Part shown: positions 37,258 through 46,984 of the stretch, piece by piece
Numbering within the stretch: position 1 is the first letter of the stretch
How the letters are laid out: every line of letters starts with the position of its first letter
From: JACDBE01 sp963714055
GTDB lineage: Bacteria > Actinomycetota > Acidimicrobiia > Spongiisociales > UBA5794
DNA: 64,000 nt
Assembly: GCA_963714055.1 (NCBI GenBank)
Contig: OY970227.1
Coordinates: 310,001-374,000 of the forward strand
Direction of reading: 5' to 3'
Notes under the pieces: generated by a model
The model's input: the letters and a program-made list of their open reading frames with translations, nothing else
Databases searched by the model: none
What the model was told of the DNA's origin: nothing
Program-made: the position numbers and the translations under genes

Positions 37258-38270
37258 CACACGTCAGTCTTCACGATGCGTGCCATCCAGATGAGCCCGA
37301 CGATGAGCAGCAGCCCTGACCCGATCAGCGCCGCAATCCCGACAGTGCTCTCGAACAGCGGGGCGACGTAGTCGGGATTCACGACCAAGAGGAAGCCGAG
37401 GATCAGGAACGGCATCGACCCGAGCACCAGGGCGGAGATGCGGCCCTCGGCGGTGAGCGCCCGGATCTCCCGCCGCATCCTGGTACGTTGCAGCATCGTG
37501 TCGGCGGCGGTGTCGAACACCTCTGCCAGGTTGCCGCCCACCTCCCGCTGGATGGTGAAGGCGAGCACCACCCAGTCGAAGTCGACCGAGTCCATGCGCA
37601 CCGCCGAGTCCTGCAGCGCCTCGGCCACCGAGCGGCCCAGCCGGATCTCGTTGAGCACCCGGGAGAACTCGCGGGCGGTGGGGTCGGGGGCCTCCTGGGC
37701 GACGGCGTCGAGCGCCTGGAGCATCGAGTACCCGGCCCGCAGCGAAGTGGCGAGCAGCGCCAGCGTGTCGGGGAGCTGCTCCTCGAAACGGCGTCGCTGG
37801 CGTGAGGCCGCCGCCGCCACCAGGTAGGCGGCCGTCACCACGGCGATGACCGCGATGATCACGGCGGTGAGCAGGCTGCCGAAGATCACCAGGCCGACCA
37901 GCCCGACCAGGATGGCGATCAGCAGCAGGGCCGCCATCGCTTCGCCGGCACGCAGGTTGAGGTTCGCCTGGTCGAGGGCGGTCTCGATCTGCGACAGGAA
38001 CCCGCGTCGCTCCGCCATCCGCTCGGCGGTGACGGCGAACCGACGGAGCAGTCTGATCCGACCCATCCAGCCTGTCGGCACCTCCTCGTCGCTGTAGGCC
38101 GACAGCCGCGTGTCCAGGTTGCTCTCCACCGAACGGCCGCTGAGCACCAGGTAGAAGAGCAGGAAGATCGCCACGCCGCCGCACAACACACCGAGTACGA
38201 CCCAGGTGCGTCCCTCGACGCCGATGTCGGGGGCTGCGGTGGCGACGAGGTCTAACAGCACCAGGCTCAT
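37257..38270 (-). CDS. tadB: Tad pilus assembly protein TadB
   Basis: 337 residues, T2SF-family platform protein. Membrane helices at about 22-45, 110-150 and the C-terminus; cytoplasmic domain with LPDTLALLATSLRAGYSMLQALD and VLNEIRLGRSVAEAL. Pairs with TadC. ATG overlaps the tadA stop (ATGA). Intact frame. Confidence 0.93.
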   Translation of the reverse strand: MSLVLLDLVATAAPDIGVEGRTWVVLGVLCGGVAIFLLFYLVLSGRSVESNLDTRLSAYSDEEVPTGWMGRIRLLRRFAVTAERMAERRGFLSQIETALDQANLNLRAGEAMAALLLIAILVGLVGLVIFGSLLTAVIIAVIAVVTAAYLVAAAASRQRRRFEEQLPDTLALLATSLRAGYSMLQALDAVAQEAPDPTAREFSRVLNEIRLGRSVAEALQDSAVRMDSVDFDWVVLAFTIQREVGGNLAEVFDTAADTMLQRTRMRREIRALTAEGRISALVLGSMPFLILGFLLVVNPDYVAPLFESTVGIAALIGSGLLLIVGLIWMARIVKTDV

Positions 38271-39622
38271 CGGGCCCTGGCCACGAACGGCTCGGGCTCG
38301 AACAGGTCGGCGGCGAGCTCGATCCCCTGTTCCTCGAGCCGTTCGAGGAAGTGGGGTCGGAAGCCGGTGGCTTTGAGCCTGCCGAGGAACCGGCCGTCCT
38401 GGTCCATACCCATCCCGTAGTCGAACCGGAAGAGGTCGTTGGTGGTGACGACGTCCGACTCCATGCCCACCACCTCGGTGACGTGGGTGATCTTCCGGGT
38501 GCCGTCGCGCATCCGGTGGAGGTGGATGATCAGGTCGACCGCCGAGGAGATCTGCTCCCGCACCGCCCGCACCGGCAGGTCCATGCCCGCCATCAACACC
38601 ATGGTCTCGATCCGGGACAGCGTGTCGCGGGGCGAGTTCGAGTGGATGGTGGTCAACGAGCCGTCGTGGCCGGTGTTCATCGCCTGGAGCATGTCGAGCG
38701 CCTCGCCGCCGCGCGCCTCGCCGACGATGATCCGGTCGGGACGCATGCGCAGCGCGTTGCGCACCAGGTCGCGGATCGAGACCTCCCCCTTGCCCTCCAG
38801 GTTCGCCGGGCGCTGCTCCATGGAGAGCACGTGGAGCTGGTTGAGCTGCAGCTCGGCGGCGTCCTCGATGGTGACGATCCGCTCGTTGTCGGGGATGAAG
38901 CTGGAGACCACGTTGAGCATCGTGGTCTTGCCCGACCCGGTGGACCCACTCACGATCATGTTGATCCGCCCGGTCACGCTCCGTCGCAGCAACCCGGCCA
39001 CCTGGTTGGTCATGGTGCCGTTCTCGACGAGGTCGTCCACGGTGAACGGCTCGACGGCGAACTTCCGGATGGTGAGGAACGGCCCGCCGATGGCGAGCGG
39101 GTGGATGACCGCGTTGACCCGCGACCCGTCGGGAAGCCGTGCATCGACCATCGGGTTGGACTCGTCGATGCGCCGGCCCACTTGGCCGACGATCTTCTCG
39201 ATGATCCGCTCGACATGGGTGGCGTCCACGAACCTGGTGTCGGTGAGGTGGATGATGCCCGCTCGCTCCACCCAGACCTGGTTGGCACCGTTGACCATGA
39301 CCTCGGTCACGTTGGGGTCCTGCAGGTAAGGGTCGATGGGCCCGTAGCCGAGGACGTCGTCGGCGATCTCCTGGAGCAGGACGACCCGATCCGAGCGGGC
39401 CAGCGGGACCGACTCCTCCTGGTCGAAAGCCCACTCCAGCATCTCCATGACCCGGGTCTTCAGCTCGCCGTCGGAGATGTGGCGGTCGTACAGGGTGGGG
39501 CCGAGCCCTTCGACCACCTTGTAGTGGAGGCGGCGGCGGAGGTCCTGCCGAGCCTCGAGCCGCTGGCCCTCGATGGTCCGCCCGGCATCCCGGGCCGCCT
39601 TGACCCTGTCGCCCAGCGTCAT
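38267..39622 (-). CDS. tadA: Tad secretion ATPase TadA/CpaF
   Basis: 451 residues, hexameric motor of the pilus. Walker A GSTGSGKTT (about residue 223), Asp box TIEDAAELQL, Walker B region RMRPDRIIVGEARGGEALDML and the His box TGHDGSLTTIHSNSPRD. N-terminal CpaF domain contains VTEVMVNGANQVWVERAG. Coupled to tadB by ATGA; follows cpaE by a few bases. Confidence 0.96.
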   Translation of the reverse strand: MTLGDRVKAARDAGRTIEGQRLEARQDLRRRLHYKVVEGLGPTLYDRHISDGELKTRVMEMLEWAFDQEESVPLARSDRVVLLQEIADDVLGYGPIDPYLQDPNVTEVMVNGANQVWVERAGIIHLTDTRFVDATHVERIIEKIVGQVGRRIDESNPMVDARLPDGSRVNAVIHPLAIGGPFLTIRKFAVEPFTVDDLVENGTMTNQVAGLLRRSVTGRINMIVSGSTGSGKTTMLNVVSSFIPDNERIVTIEDAAELQLNQLHVLSMEQRPANLEGKGEVSIRDLVRNALRMRPDRIIVGEARGGEALDMLQAMNTGHDGSLTTIHSNSPRDTLSRIETMVLMAGMDLPVRAVREQISSAVDLIIHLHRMRDGTRKITHVTEVVGMESDVVTTNDLFRFDYGMGMDQDGRFLGRLKATGFRPHFLERLEEQGIELAADLFEPEPFVARAR

Positions 39623-39626
39623 CGCG

Positions 39627-40808
39627 TTACCTCCTCAGCCGGCGGCTGGTCCGCTCGCCGCCACTGGACGCCGGGGAGCCGTCGTACACCAGCTTGGTGA
39701 CGTTCCGGAAGTCGCGCGCCACCCGTGAGCGGGGGTTGAGTTGCACGACGGGGACGCCTTCGTTGACCGACCGGGGCACCAGCTTGTCGGATACCACCGA
39801 TGCCTCCACCTTGAGCCCGAGCGACCGCTCCAGTTCGGCGACGTCGAGCCGGGCCTTGGAGTTGTTGCGGTTGAGGACCAGGCGGATCTTCTCGAACGGG
39901 AACTTGATCAGCCGGAGGGTGTCGAGGGCGAGCTTGGCGTTCTTGACGCTGGGGAGGTCCATGTCGACCACCAGCAGCACGGCGTCGCTGCGCTCGAGGA
40001 TCGACAGCACCGGCTCGTCGAGGAATGGAGCGGTGTCGACGACGATGTACTCGAACATCCTGCGCAGCATTCCCATGGTGCGGACGACGACCGGGGTGGA
40101 CACCTCGTCGGCGAGCGCAGGCTCGAGCGGTGCCGCCAGCACCCGGAGCCCACTGGGATGGCGGGCCAGCAGGCTGCCGAGCAGCTCCTCGTCGAGCTTC
40201 TCGATGTCGCGAGAGACGTCGACCAGGGTGTGCTTGGGGTCGACCTGGAGGGCGATGCAGATGTCGCCGAACTGGAGGTCGGCGTCCATCACCACCACTT
40301 GGTCGGGGCCGGCCCATTCGGCCAGTGTCACCGCCACGTTGGTGGCGGTGACCGTCTTCCCGGCGCCGCCCTTGGGCGACATGATGGTGACTACCTTGCC
40401 GATCCGCGGCCGCCAGTCGACGGCCTCGCTCTCCTCGTCGCCCTCACGGTCGAGCAGCCCGAGCGAGTCCCGCAGCTTGTCGGTGGTGATCGGAGTCTCC
40501 AGGACGTCCTTGATCCCCAGCCGCATCGCGGTGCGGAGCAGCTCGGTGGTCATCTCGTCGCTGACCACGATCACCGGGAGGCTCGGCTTCAGCTCGAAGA
40601 GGCTGGTGATCTCGCGCACCGCGTCGGTTCGCCCGTAGCCCGGCCCGACGATGGCGACGTCGATGGTCTCCTCGACCAGGCGACGCTGGGCGTCGCTCAT
40701 GTTGCGGGCGGTATGGACGGCGTGATCGCTCAGCAGGCCCTTGGTGTCGTCGACGAACCCTGCCTCGGTGTCGACGAGCAGGACGGACCAGGAGCGATCA
40801 ACCGCCAT
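39627..40808 (-). CDS. cpaE: Pilus localisation ATPase CpaE/TadZ
   Basis: 393 residues: an N-terminal degenerate receiver domain (about 1-125) fused to a MinD/ParA-like ATPase with Walker A SPKGGAGKTVTATNVA (deviant KGGAGKT) and VVDTAPFLDEPVLSILE. CpaE/TadZ positions the Tad apparatus, often at a pole. Gene overlaps the end of cpaB and precedes tadA by four bases. Confidence 0.92.
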   Translation of the reverse strand: MAVDRSWSVLLVDTEAGFVDDTKGLLSDHAVHTARNMSDAQRRLVEETIDVAIVGPGYGRTDAVREITSLFELKPSLPVIVVSDEMTTELLRTAMRLGIKDVLETPITTDKLRDSLGLLDREGDEESEAVDWRPRIGKVVTIMSPKGGAGKTVTATNVAVTLAEWAGPDQVVVMDADLQFGDICIALQVDPKHTLVDVSRDIEKLDEELLGSLLARHPSGLRVLAAPLEPALADEVSTPVVVRTMGMLRRMFEYIVVDTAPFLDEPVLSILERSDAVLLVVDMDLPSVKNAKLALDTLRLIKFPFEKIRLVLNRNNSKARLDVAELERSLGLKVEASVVSDKLVPRSVNEGVPVVQLNPRSRVARDFRNVTKLVYDGSPASSGGERTSRRLRR

Positions 40809-41823
40809 CGGCGTTCTCCAATGCGGTGATGAGACGCTCGGCGAAACGGGTCACGTCCTCCATGGTGGCACCGGTGAGGTCCAGCTCGGTGTACTCGCCT
40901 TCGGCGGGGAGCAGGCTCAACCCGAGGACACCGTTCTGGCGGGCGAACTCGAGCAGCTCGGCTTCATCGGGGAGGACCTCGAGCACCACGGACGTCACCG
41001 TGGCCGGGTCGCCGTTCTCGTCGACGGTCTCCTGCGGGTTCGACACCGAGGCCGAGCCGACGGCGAGGACAGGGATGTTCTGGAGGATGGTTCTGGTGAA
41101 CGTCACCGTGTCGGGGAGCGATGCGGCGATCTGGGAAAGAGCGTCCTCCGACACCTCGGTGACGACCTCGCCCTCCTCGTTCGTCGTCTCGATGACCTCG
41201 GTGTTGGTGAGGAACTCGGGGATCACGGCACCCTCGAGCAGCAGTTCGCGGGTCTCCGGGTTGGAGAGCAGCTCCTTGATGCTCTCGACGCCGAAGGTGA
41301 GGGTCGCCAGCACGTTGACCCGATCGAGGGGCTCCACGAACTGGCCGACGGCGCCCACCTCGTCGGGGCTCATCGCCACGGCCATCTTCCCCTCGGGCAC
41401 GTCGGTCGCCAGCCGGTCCGGGTCGGAGGCACCGGCCTCGACGAACATGTCGGTGGTGATGACCTGGCCCTCGCTGATCGGCCCGGCGGCGACGCCGCCC
41501 GTCAGCAGCTCGTCGATGTCGCTCGGGTTGTCGTCGCACACCGTCGGGTCCGACGCCGTCGCCGGGTCGACCGGGCCGGCGCACACGATCGTCGAGCCTT
41601 CGAACACCACGTCCCGGACCAGGGCCGGGGACGTGCCGATGGAGCTGCTCGCCTCGGTGCCCGCGGTCCCGTCGGCGATCAGCGACGTGGCCTTGTAGAC
41701 CAGCACCTCTTCGAGATCGCCCCTCACCTGGTCCTCGACCGACGCCAGGTATCGCCAGACGGCGACGGCGGCCACCACCGCCAAGATCAGCGCCACCGTC
41801 AACACCACTGTGCGACGACTCAT
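40798..41823 (-). CDS. cpaB: Flp pilus assembly protein CpaB
   Basis: About 341 residues. One N-terminal membrane helix (about 5-25), then the extracytoplasmic SAF/RcpC region with GPISEGQVITTDMFVE and PEGKMAVAMSPDEVGAVGQFVEPLDRVNVL. In Gram-negatives CpaB works with the secretin; here, in a monoderm lineage without a secretin gene in the window, its partner is unknown. ATG 41823 has GAGGGGGG six bases upstream. First gene of the assembly operon. Confidence 0.88.
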   Translation of the reverse strand: MSRRTVVLTVALILAVVAAVAVWRYLASVEDQVRGDLEEVLVYKATSLIADGTAGTEASSSIGTSPALVRDVVFEGSTIVCAGPVDPATASDPTVCDDNPSDIDELLTGGVAAGPISEGQVITTDMFVEAGASDPDRLATDVPEGKMAVAMSPDEVGAVGQFVEPLDRVNVLATLTFGVESIKELLSNPETRELLLEGAVIPEFLTNTEVIETTNEEGEVVTEVSEDALSQIAASLPDTVTFTRTILQNIPVLAVGSASVSNPQETVDENGDPATVTSVVLEVLPDEAELLEFARQNGVLGLSLLPAEGEYTELDLTGATMEDVTRFAERLITALENADGG

Positions 41824-41880
41824 CGACAACCCCCCTCGGGCACCTAGTTCCCTCTACCCGGCGATCGCAACGCACGTGAC

Positions 41881-41901
41881 CGTGGGGTCATGGCGCCCAC
41901 G
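41881..41901 (-). terminator. Possible rpsA terminator hairpin
   Basis: CGTGGG/CCCACG with a 9-base loop, 48 bases after the rpsA stop and before cpaB. Modest stem, no U tract; tentative. Confidence 0.3.
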
Positions 41902-41948
41902 GGCCCCGTCCCAGACAACAGCAGAGTGTAGACCGTCTGATATGACGC

Positions 41949-43641
41949 CTACTTTCGTCCTATGCCGCGTTCCTTGAGCTCCTGGAGGATCGCCTCGAGC
42001 GACGCATCGGCGTTGAAGGAAGGGGCGGCCGGCGTCTCCTCTTCCTCACGCTGGAACTCACGACGGGGGGCGCGGGGCGGGCGAGGCGCTTCGCGGGCGG
42101 GCGGCTGCTGGGTCCGTTCCGACCACTGCGAGCGCTCTTCCCACTCGGGCAGCGCCTGCTTGATGGACAGGCTGACCCGCCGGCGCTCCATGTCGATCTC
42201 GGTGACCTTGACCCGGACCTGCTGGCCGATGGACAGCTCCAGCTCGGGGCTGGGGACGTGGTGGATGGCGATCTCGGAGACGTGGACCAGCCCTTCGACG
42301 CCGTCGCTCACCGAAACGAAGGCCCCGAACGGCACCGTCTTGGTGACCTCGCCGTCCACGACGGCGCCCACCTCGACGTCACGGGCGAACTCGTCCCACG
42401 GGTCCTCACGGGTCTGCCGGATCGACAGCGAGATGCGCTCCCGGTCCCGGTCGACCTCGAGCACCTTCACCTTGACCTTGTCGCCGACGTTGACGATCTC
42501 GCTGGGGTGGGAGACATGCTGCCAAGACAGCTCCGAGACGTGGACCAGCCCGTCCATTCCTCCGAGGTCGACGAAGGCGCCGAAGTTGACCACCGAGGAG
42601 ACGACTCCGTCGCGGACATCGCCCGGCTGGAGATCGCCGAGGAACGCCTGGCGCTGTTCGGCCTGGGCCTCCTCGAGGTATGCGCGCCGAGAGAGCACGA
42701 CGTTGTTGCGGTTCTTGTCGAGCTCGATGACCTTGGCCTCGATCGTCTCGCCGACGAACGGATAGAGGTCGCGCACCCGGCGTAGGTCCACCAATGAGGC
42801 GGGCAGGAACCCGCGCAGCCCGATGTCGACGATGAGGCCACCCTTGACCACCTCGATGACCGGCCCGGTCACCGTCCCGCCGTCGTGCATGACCTGCTCG
42901 ATCCGGCCCCAGGCGCGCTCGTACTGCGCCCGCTTCTTGGAGAGCACCAGGCGACCCGACTCGTCCTCCTTCTGGAGGACCAGCGCTTCGATCTCGTCGC
43001 CGACGGTCACCACCTCGGAGGGGTTTGCGGTGTTGCGGATCGAGAGCTCGTTGGACGGGATGACGCCTTCGGACTTGTAGCCGATGTCGATCAACACCTC
43101 GTCCGGGTCGACCCGCACCACCTTGCCGGCCACGATGTCGCCCTCGCGGAACTCGAACACGGTGCGGTCGACCGCCTCGGCGAAGTCGTCGGCGGACAGG
43201 TCGTCCTCGACGTGGCCGATGTCACGAGGGGCGGTGATCGCCGGTCGCAGACCGCGATCGCTCCGCGGCGCCGGGACGCTCTCCTCGCCGGCCTCCTCGG
43301 ATGCGTCGTCGACCTTGGCCGGTGCCGCTTCGGTGGCGTCGACGGGAGTCGCCTCGGCTTCTCCTGCGATCGCCTCGTCGGCGCTCGACGTGAGTCGCCT
43401 CGTCTCCTGCGATCGCCTCGTCGGCGTCGACGTGAGTCGCCTCGTCTCCTGCGATCGCCTCGGCGACGGGCGACAGGTCGTCGGTCACCGGGGGGTCATC
43501 GGTCACGGGGACGTTTTCGGTGCTCGGGGTCTCGGGGGTCTCCGGGCTGTCAGCCCCGTCGACCCGGGTGGGGGCGGGAGCTTCGGTGTCCCGGACATCG
43601 TGGTCCAGGGCCTCCACTTCCGTCTCGTTCTCGATCGTCAT
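41949..43641 (-). CDS. rpsA: 30S ribosomal protein S1 (frameshift in N-terminal extension)
   Basis: About 564 residues. Four S1 RNA-binding repeats occupy roughly residues 160-500 (first: FREGDIVAGKVVRVDPDEVLIDIG; later GMDGLVHVSELSWQHV and GVEGLVHVSEIAIHHV), followed by an Arg/Pro-rich tail. Before them is a long acidic extension starting MTIENETEVEALDHDV with three near-copies of a 14-residue unit (EAIAGDEATHVDAD). One extra C at about 43384, in the third copy, breaks the frame; the S1 body continues through ...DIGHVEDDLSADDFAEAVDRTV without an in-frame stop. Essential, so the shift is probably an error in the repeat. Confidence 0.92.
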
Positions 43642-43750
43642 GCGACAGCATCAGCTCCTTGAAGGATGACTTGCCTCCGTGCGCGCGGGAAGCCCGACGG
43701 GGCGGCCACAGGCTACCAGGTCCGGTGATCCGTTGGGTCAGCGCGTTGTG

Positions 43751-46408
43751 TCAATCCGCCTTGCACTCGGCGAGGTTCGCGCCGGTGGCGGTGTCCACCA
43801 CCAAGGGCACGTCGAGCGAGACGATGCCCTCCATCACGGCGCGGGTGACCGCGGTCGCCTCTTCGACCATGTCGTCCGGGACCTCGAGCACCAGCTCGTC
43901 ATGGATCTGGAGCAGCATCGACGCACCAACGCCCTCTACGGCGAGCGCCTCCTCGAGCACGACCATCGCCTTCTTGATGATGTCCGCCGCCGATCCCTGG
44001 ATTGGCGCGTTGAGCGCCATCCGCTCCCCCATCTGGCGCTGGCGGAAATTGGAGCTGGCCAGCTCTGGGAGGTAGCGGCGTCGCCCGAGGAGGGTCGTGG
44101 TGAACCCGGTGGTGCGGGCCTGGTCGACGATCCCCTGCATGTAGTCGCGCACCCGGGGGAACTGGGCGAAGTAGGCGGCGACATGGCCCTCGGCCTCCTG
44201 CCGGGATATGTCGAGGCGTTGCGCCAGCCCGTATGCCTCCATCCCGTACAGCAACCCGAAGTTGATCACCTTGGCGCGACGCCGTTCGGTGGCGGTCACA
44301 TCGGCCGCCGGCTTGCCCGCCACCCGGGCGGCCGTGGCCAGGTGGATGTCCATGCCATGCCGGAACGCCTCCACCAGCCCGGGATCGCCGGAGAGGTGGG
44401 CCAGGATGCGGAGCTCGATCTGCGAGTAGTCGGCGGTGACCAGCCGGTGCCCTTCGGCGGCGACGAAGGCGGTGCGGATGACCCTGCCCTCCTCCGAACG
44501 GACAGGGATGTTCTGCAGGTTGGGCTGTTCCTGGCTGAGTCGCCCGGTGGCGGCGGCCATCTGGTTGAACCGGCCCCTCACCCGCCCGTCGGCCTCGATC
44601 AGCGGCAGCAGGGCGTCGACATAGGTGGAGCGGAGCTTCTCCAACTCGCGGTACAGGAGGAGGTGGTCGACGACCGGGTGCGCCTGGCGCAGCTTCTCGA
44701 GCACGGAGGCGTCGGTGCTGGGCACCCCCTTGGCGGTCTTCTTCAGCACCGGCAGCTCCAAGCGGTCGAAGAGGACGGCGCGCAGCTGGAGGGTCGAGTT
44801 GATGTTGAAGGCTTCGCCGGCGGAGGAGTGGATAGCGGTCTCCAGCTCGGTGAGCCGCCGGCGCAGGTCGTCACCGAGCCTCGTGAGCACCGCCCGGTCG
44901 ACGGCGATGCCGGTCTCCTCCATGCGCGCCAGCACCCCGATGAGCGGCAGTTCGATCTCCTCGTAGAGGTCGCCACCGCCCCGCACCTCGATCTGCTCCC
45001 GGAGGGGGGCGATCAGCGCGGCGACGGCGGTGGCGCGGCGAGCGGCGGCCTCGGAGGCGGCGAAGGCGGTGTCGGGCCTGCCCTCGACCGGGGGCGCTTC
45101 GAAGTCGAACGATCCCTGCGGCAGCTCGGCTACATCGACCGGCTGCGGGACGACGGCGAGCCCGAGCTCGCGGTAGGCCAGCTCCTCGAGGTCGGGGGCG
45201 CGCTGGCCCGGGTTCACCACGTAGGCGGCCAGGGCGGTGTCGAACCCCACCGGCGGCGCCTCCAGGTCGGAGGCGAGGAAGTCGCGGAGCAACGGCTTGA
45301 CATCGTGCCCGGCCAGGCGGGCCGCCGTCCGGTCGAGGGCCTCGGCGACGATGGCGAAGCGCTCCACGGGCACGAAACGGGCCTCGTCGGCGGCGGCGGC
45401 GGCGAGCCCGATGAGGTCGGCGCCGTCGTGGACGGCGGAGACGGCGACGAGCCCGCCGCGGGCCAGCGGGACGAGATCGTCGGCGGTGTGGGCCGTCGAC
45501 ACCTCCACCTCGATCTCCGCAGTCTCGACCGCACCCTGCCCGCCCAGCTCGACCAGCCGTTCCCACAGGGTCCGGAAGGCGAGGGCGTCGAACACCTTGC
45601 GGACCCGGTCGTGGTCCCACTCGCCCAGCTGCAGGGCGGTGAGGTCGGTGGCGGCCACCTCGGGCACGTCGACCATCGTCATGATCTGCCGGTTGAGGAA
45701 CACCTGGTCGCGGTTCTCGGCGAGGTTCGCCTTCATTCGGGGGGTCTGCTCGTCGAGATGCCCGTAGACGCCCTCGAGGTCGCCGTGCTCGGCGATCAGC
45801 TTGGTGGCGGTCTTCTCGCCGACCCCGGGCACACCGGGCAGGTTGTCCGAGCTGTCACCGCGGAGGGCGGCGTAGTCGAGGTACTGCGTCGGGGCGATCC
45901 CGTAGCGTTCCCGGATCCATGCCTCGTCGGCCATCACGGTGTCGGAGATGCCCCGCCGGGTGTACATCACGGTGGTGTCGTCGTCGATGAGCTGGAACGA
46001 GTCGCGATCGCCGGTGACCACGATCACCTTCCAGCCCTCCGAGGTGGCCTTGCCCACGAGCGTGCTGATGACGTCGTCGGCCTCGAAGCCGGGCGCCTCG
46101 ATCTGGGTGATGTCGAGCGCCTCGAGCACCTCGCGGATGAGCGGGAGCTGGCTGCGGAACAGGTCCGGCGGCGCCTCGCGCTGCGCCTTGTACTCCGGGA
46201 AGAGGTCGCGGCGGAACTGCGGTCCGCGGACGTCCCAGGTGACGGCCACCGCCTCGGGTCGCTCGTCCCCGAGCAGCTTGATGAGCATCGAAGTGAAGCC
46301 GAACACGGCGTTGGTGACCTGGCCGGCGGGCGTGGCCAGGTCCGCCGGGAGCGCGTAGAACGCCCGGTAGGCGAGGCTGTGGCCGTCGAGGAGGGCGAGG
46401 GTCGCCAT
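43751..46408 (-). CDS. polA: DNA polymerase I
   Basis: 885 residues from ATG 46408 (MATLALLDGHSLAYRAFYALP). N-terminal 5' nuclease (about 1-290) with GFEADDVISTL and LRGDSSDNLPGVPGVGEKTA; a middle 3'-5' exonuclease-like domain lacking the usual acidic triad, as in actinobacteria; C-terminal polymerase with VTADYSQIELRILAHLSGD, RRRAKVINFGLLYG and LLQIHDELVLEVP. Fills gaps after excision repair and Okazaki fragment processing. Confidence 0.96.
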   Translation of the reverse strand: MATLALLDGHSLAYRAFYALPADLATPAGQVTNAVFGFTSMLIKLLGDERPEAVAVTWDVRGPQFRRDLFPEYKAQREAPPDLFRSQLPLIREVLEALDITQIEAPGFEADDVISTLVGKATSEGWKVIVVTGDRDSFQLIDDDTTVMYTRRGISDTVMADEAWIRERYGIAPTQYLDYAALRGDSSDNLPGVPGVGEKTATKLIAEHGDLEGVYGHLDEQTPRMKANLAENRDQVFLNRQIMTMVDVPEVAATDLTALQLGEWDHDRVRKVFDALAFRTLWERLVELGGQGAVETAEIEVEVSTAHTADDLVPLARGGLVAVSAVHDGADLIGLAAAAADEARFVPVERFAIVAEALDRTAARLAGHDVKPLLRDFLASDLEAPPVGFDTALAAYVVNPGQRAPDLEELAYRELGLAVVPQPVDVAELPQGSFDFEAPPVEGRPDTAFAASEAAARRATAVAALIAPLREQIEVRGGGDLYEEIELPLIGVLARMEETGIAVDRAVLTRLGDDLRRRLTELETAIHSSAGEAFNINSTLQLRAVLFDRLELPVLKKTAKGVPSTDASVLEKLRQAHPVVDHLLLYRELEKLRSTYVDALLPLIEADGRVRGRFNQMAAATGRLSQEQPNLQNIPVRSEEGRVIRTAFVAAEGHRLVTADYSQIELRILAHLSGDPGLVEAFRHGMDIHLATAARVAGKPAADVTATERRRAKVINFGLLYGMEAYGLAQRLDISRQEAEGHVAAYFAQFPRVRDYMQGIVDQARTTGFTTTLLGRRRYLPELASSNFRQRQMGERMALNAPIQGSAADIIKKAMVVLEEALAVEGVGASMLLQIHDELVLEVPDDMVEEATAVTRAVMEGIVSLDVPLVVDTATGANLAECKAD

Positions 46409-46479
46409 CGCGGCGAGTGTAGGGAGCGGCCCCGACACGACAGCGATCGACCCGAGGCGGCACGTCCGCCACCGCGATG

Positions 46480-46529
46480 CAACTTTGAGCGATTGAACAC
46501 CTGAGGTGGCGCCACTCGCTCAAAGTTGG
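46480..46529. repeat. Palindromic intergenic repeat, copy 3
   Basis: Arms CAACTTTGAGCGA and TCGCTCAAAGTTG identical to the copies at 32.8 kb; the interior differs (CACCTGAGGTGGCGCCAC), but remains internally palindromic. Lies between the start of polA and the next gene's end. Confidence 0.9.
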
Positions 46530-46541
46530 GAGCTCTGGTCG

Positions 46542-46817
46542 CTAGGTGAGCTTCTTCAGCAGCCGGTCACGCTCGACCTCGAGACGCTCCCGCCGGTGCG
46601 CCAGCTCGGCGACGTGGCGCTCGAACCTGGCGACGTCGGCGCCGGTCTCCCTGGCATCGGCACGGTCGAGCGGGCTGTCCGACGTGAGGGCGTCGCGGTT
46701 GGCGTCGTCGTGGAGGTGCTGGTGGAAGATCAGCTCCTCTGCGGCCAGACGCTCGTCTCGCCGCAGGGCGGCGATCTCGTCGTTCATGGCGAAGAGCCTC
46801 TTCTCGATCCGGCGCAC
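46542..46817 (-). CDS. Small coiled-coil protein
   Basis: 91 residues from GTG 46817 (or 81 from ATG 46787). Almost entirely charged helix: NDEIAALRRDERLAAEELIFH and a C-terminal VAELAHRRERLEVERDRLLKKL. No family recognised; resembles small actinobacterial helical proteins of unknown function. The longer in-frame ORF reads into the tRNA-like gene and is rejected. It is upstream of polA, with the repeat between. Confidence 0.65.
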   Translation of the reverse strand: MRRIEKRLFAMNDEIAALRRDERLAAEELIFHQHLHDDANRDALTSDSPLDRADARETGADVARFERHVAELAHRRERLEVERDRLLKKLT

Positions 46818-46881
46818 CCGGCCAGGATACGACGGCGCCCGGCGATGGGCGGTCGCGGTGCGTTCAGAAGTCGGATGGCGG

Positions 46882-46964
46882 TGCCGGAGGCGGGACTCGA
46901 ACCCGCACGTGGTTACCCGCGATGGTGTTTGAGATCTCGTGTATGCCAATTTCTCCACTCCGGC
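46882..46964 (-). tRNA. tRNA-Leu(CAA)-like gene with unusual stems
   Basis: 83 nt. Acceptor GCCGGAG/CTCCGGC, discriminator A and T arm GCGGG-TTCGAGT-CCCGC are perfect, and the loop CTCAAAC presents anticodon CAA after U33. However the D stem is GAG/CAC with an A-A mismatch, and the anticodon stem GAGAT/ACCAT has two mismatches. Possibly a degraded or error-containing tRNA. A LAGLIDADG-like gene remnant lies directly downstream. Confidence 0.75.
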
Positions 46965-46984
46965 GATTGCAGGATTATAGGAGG

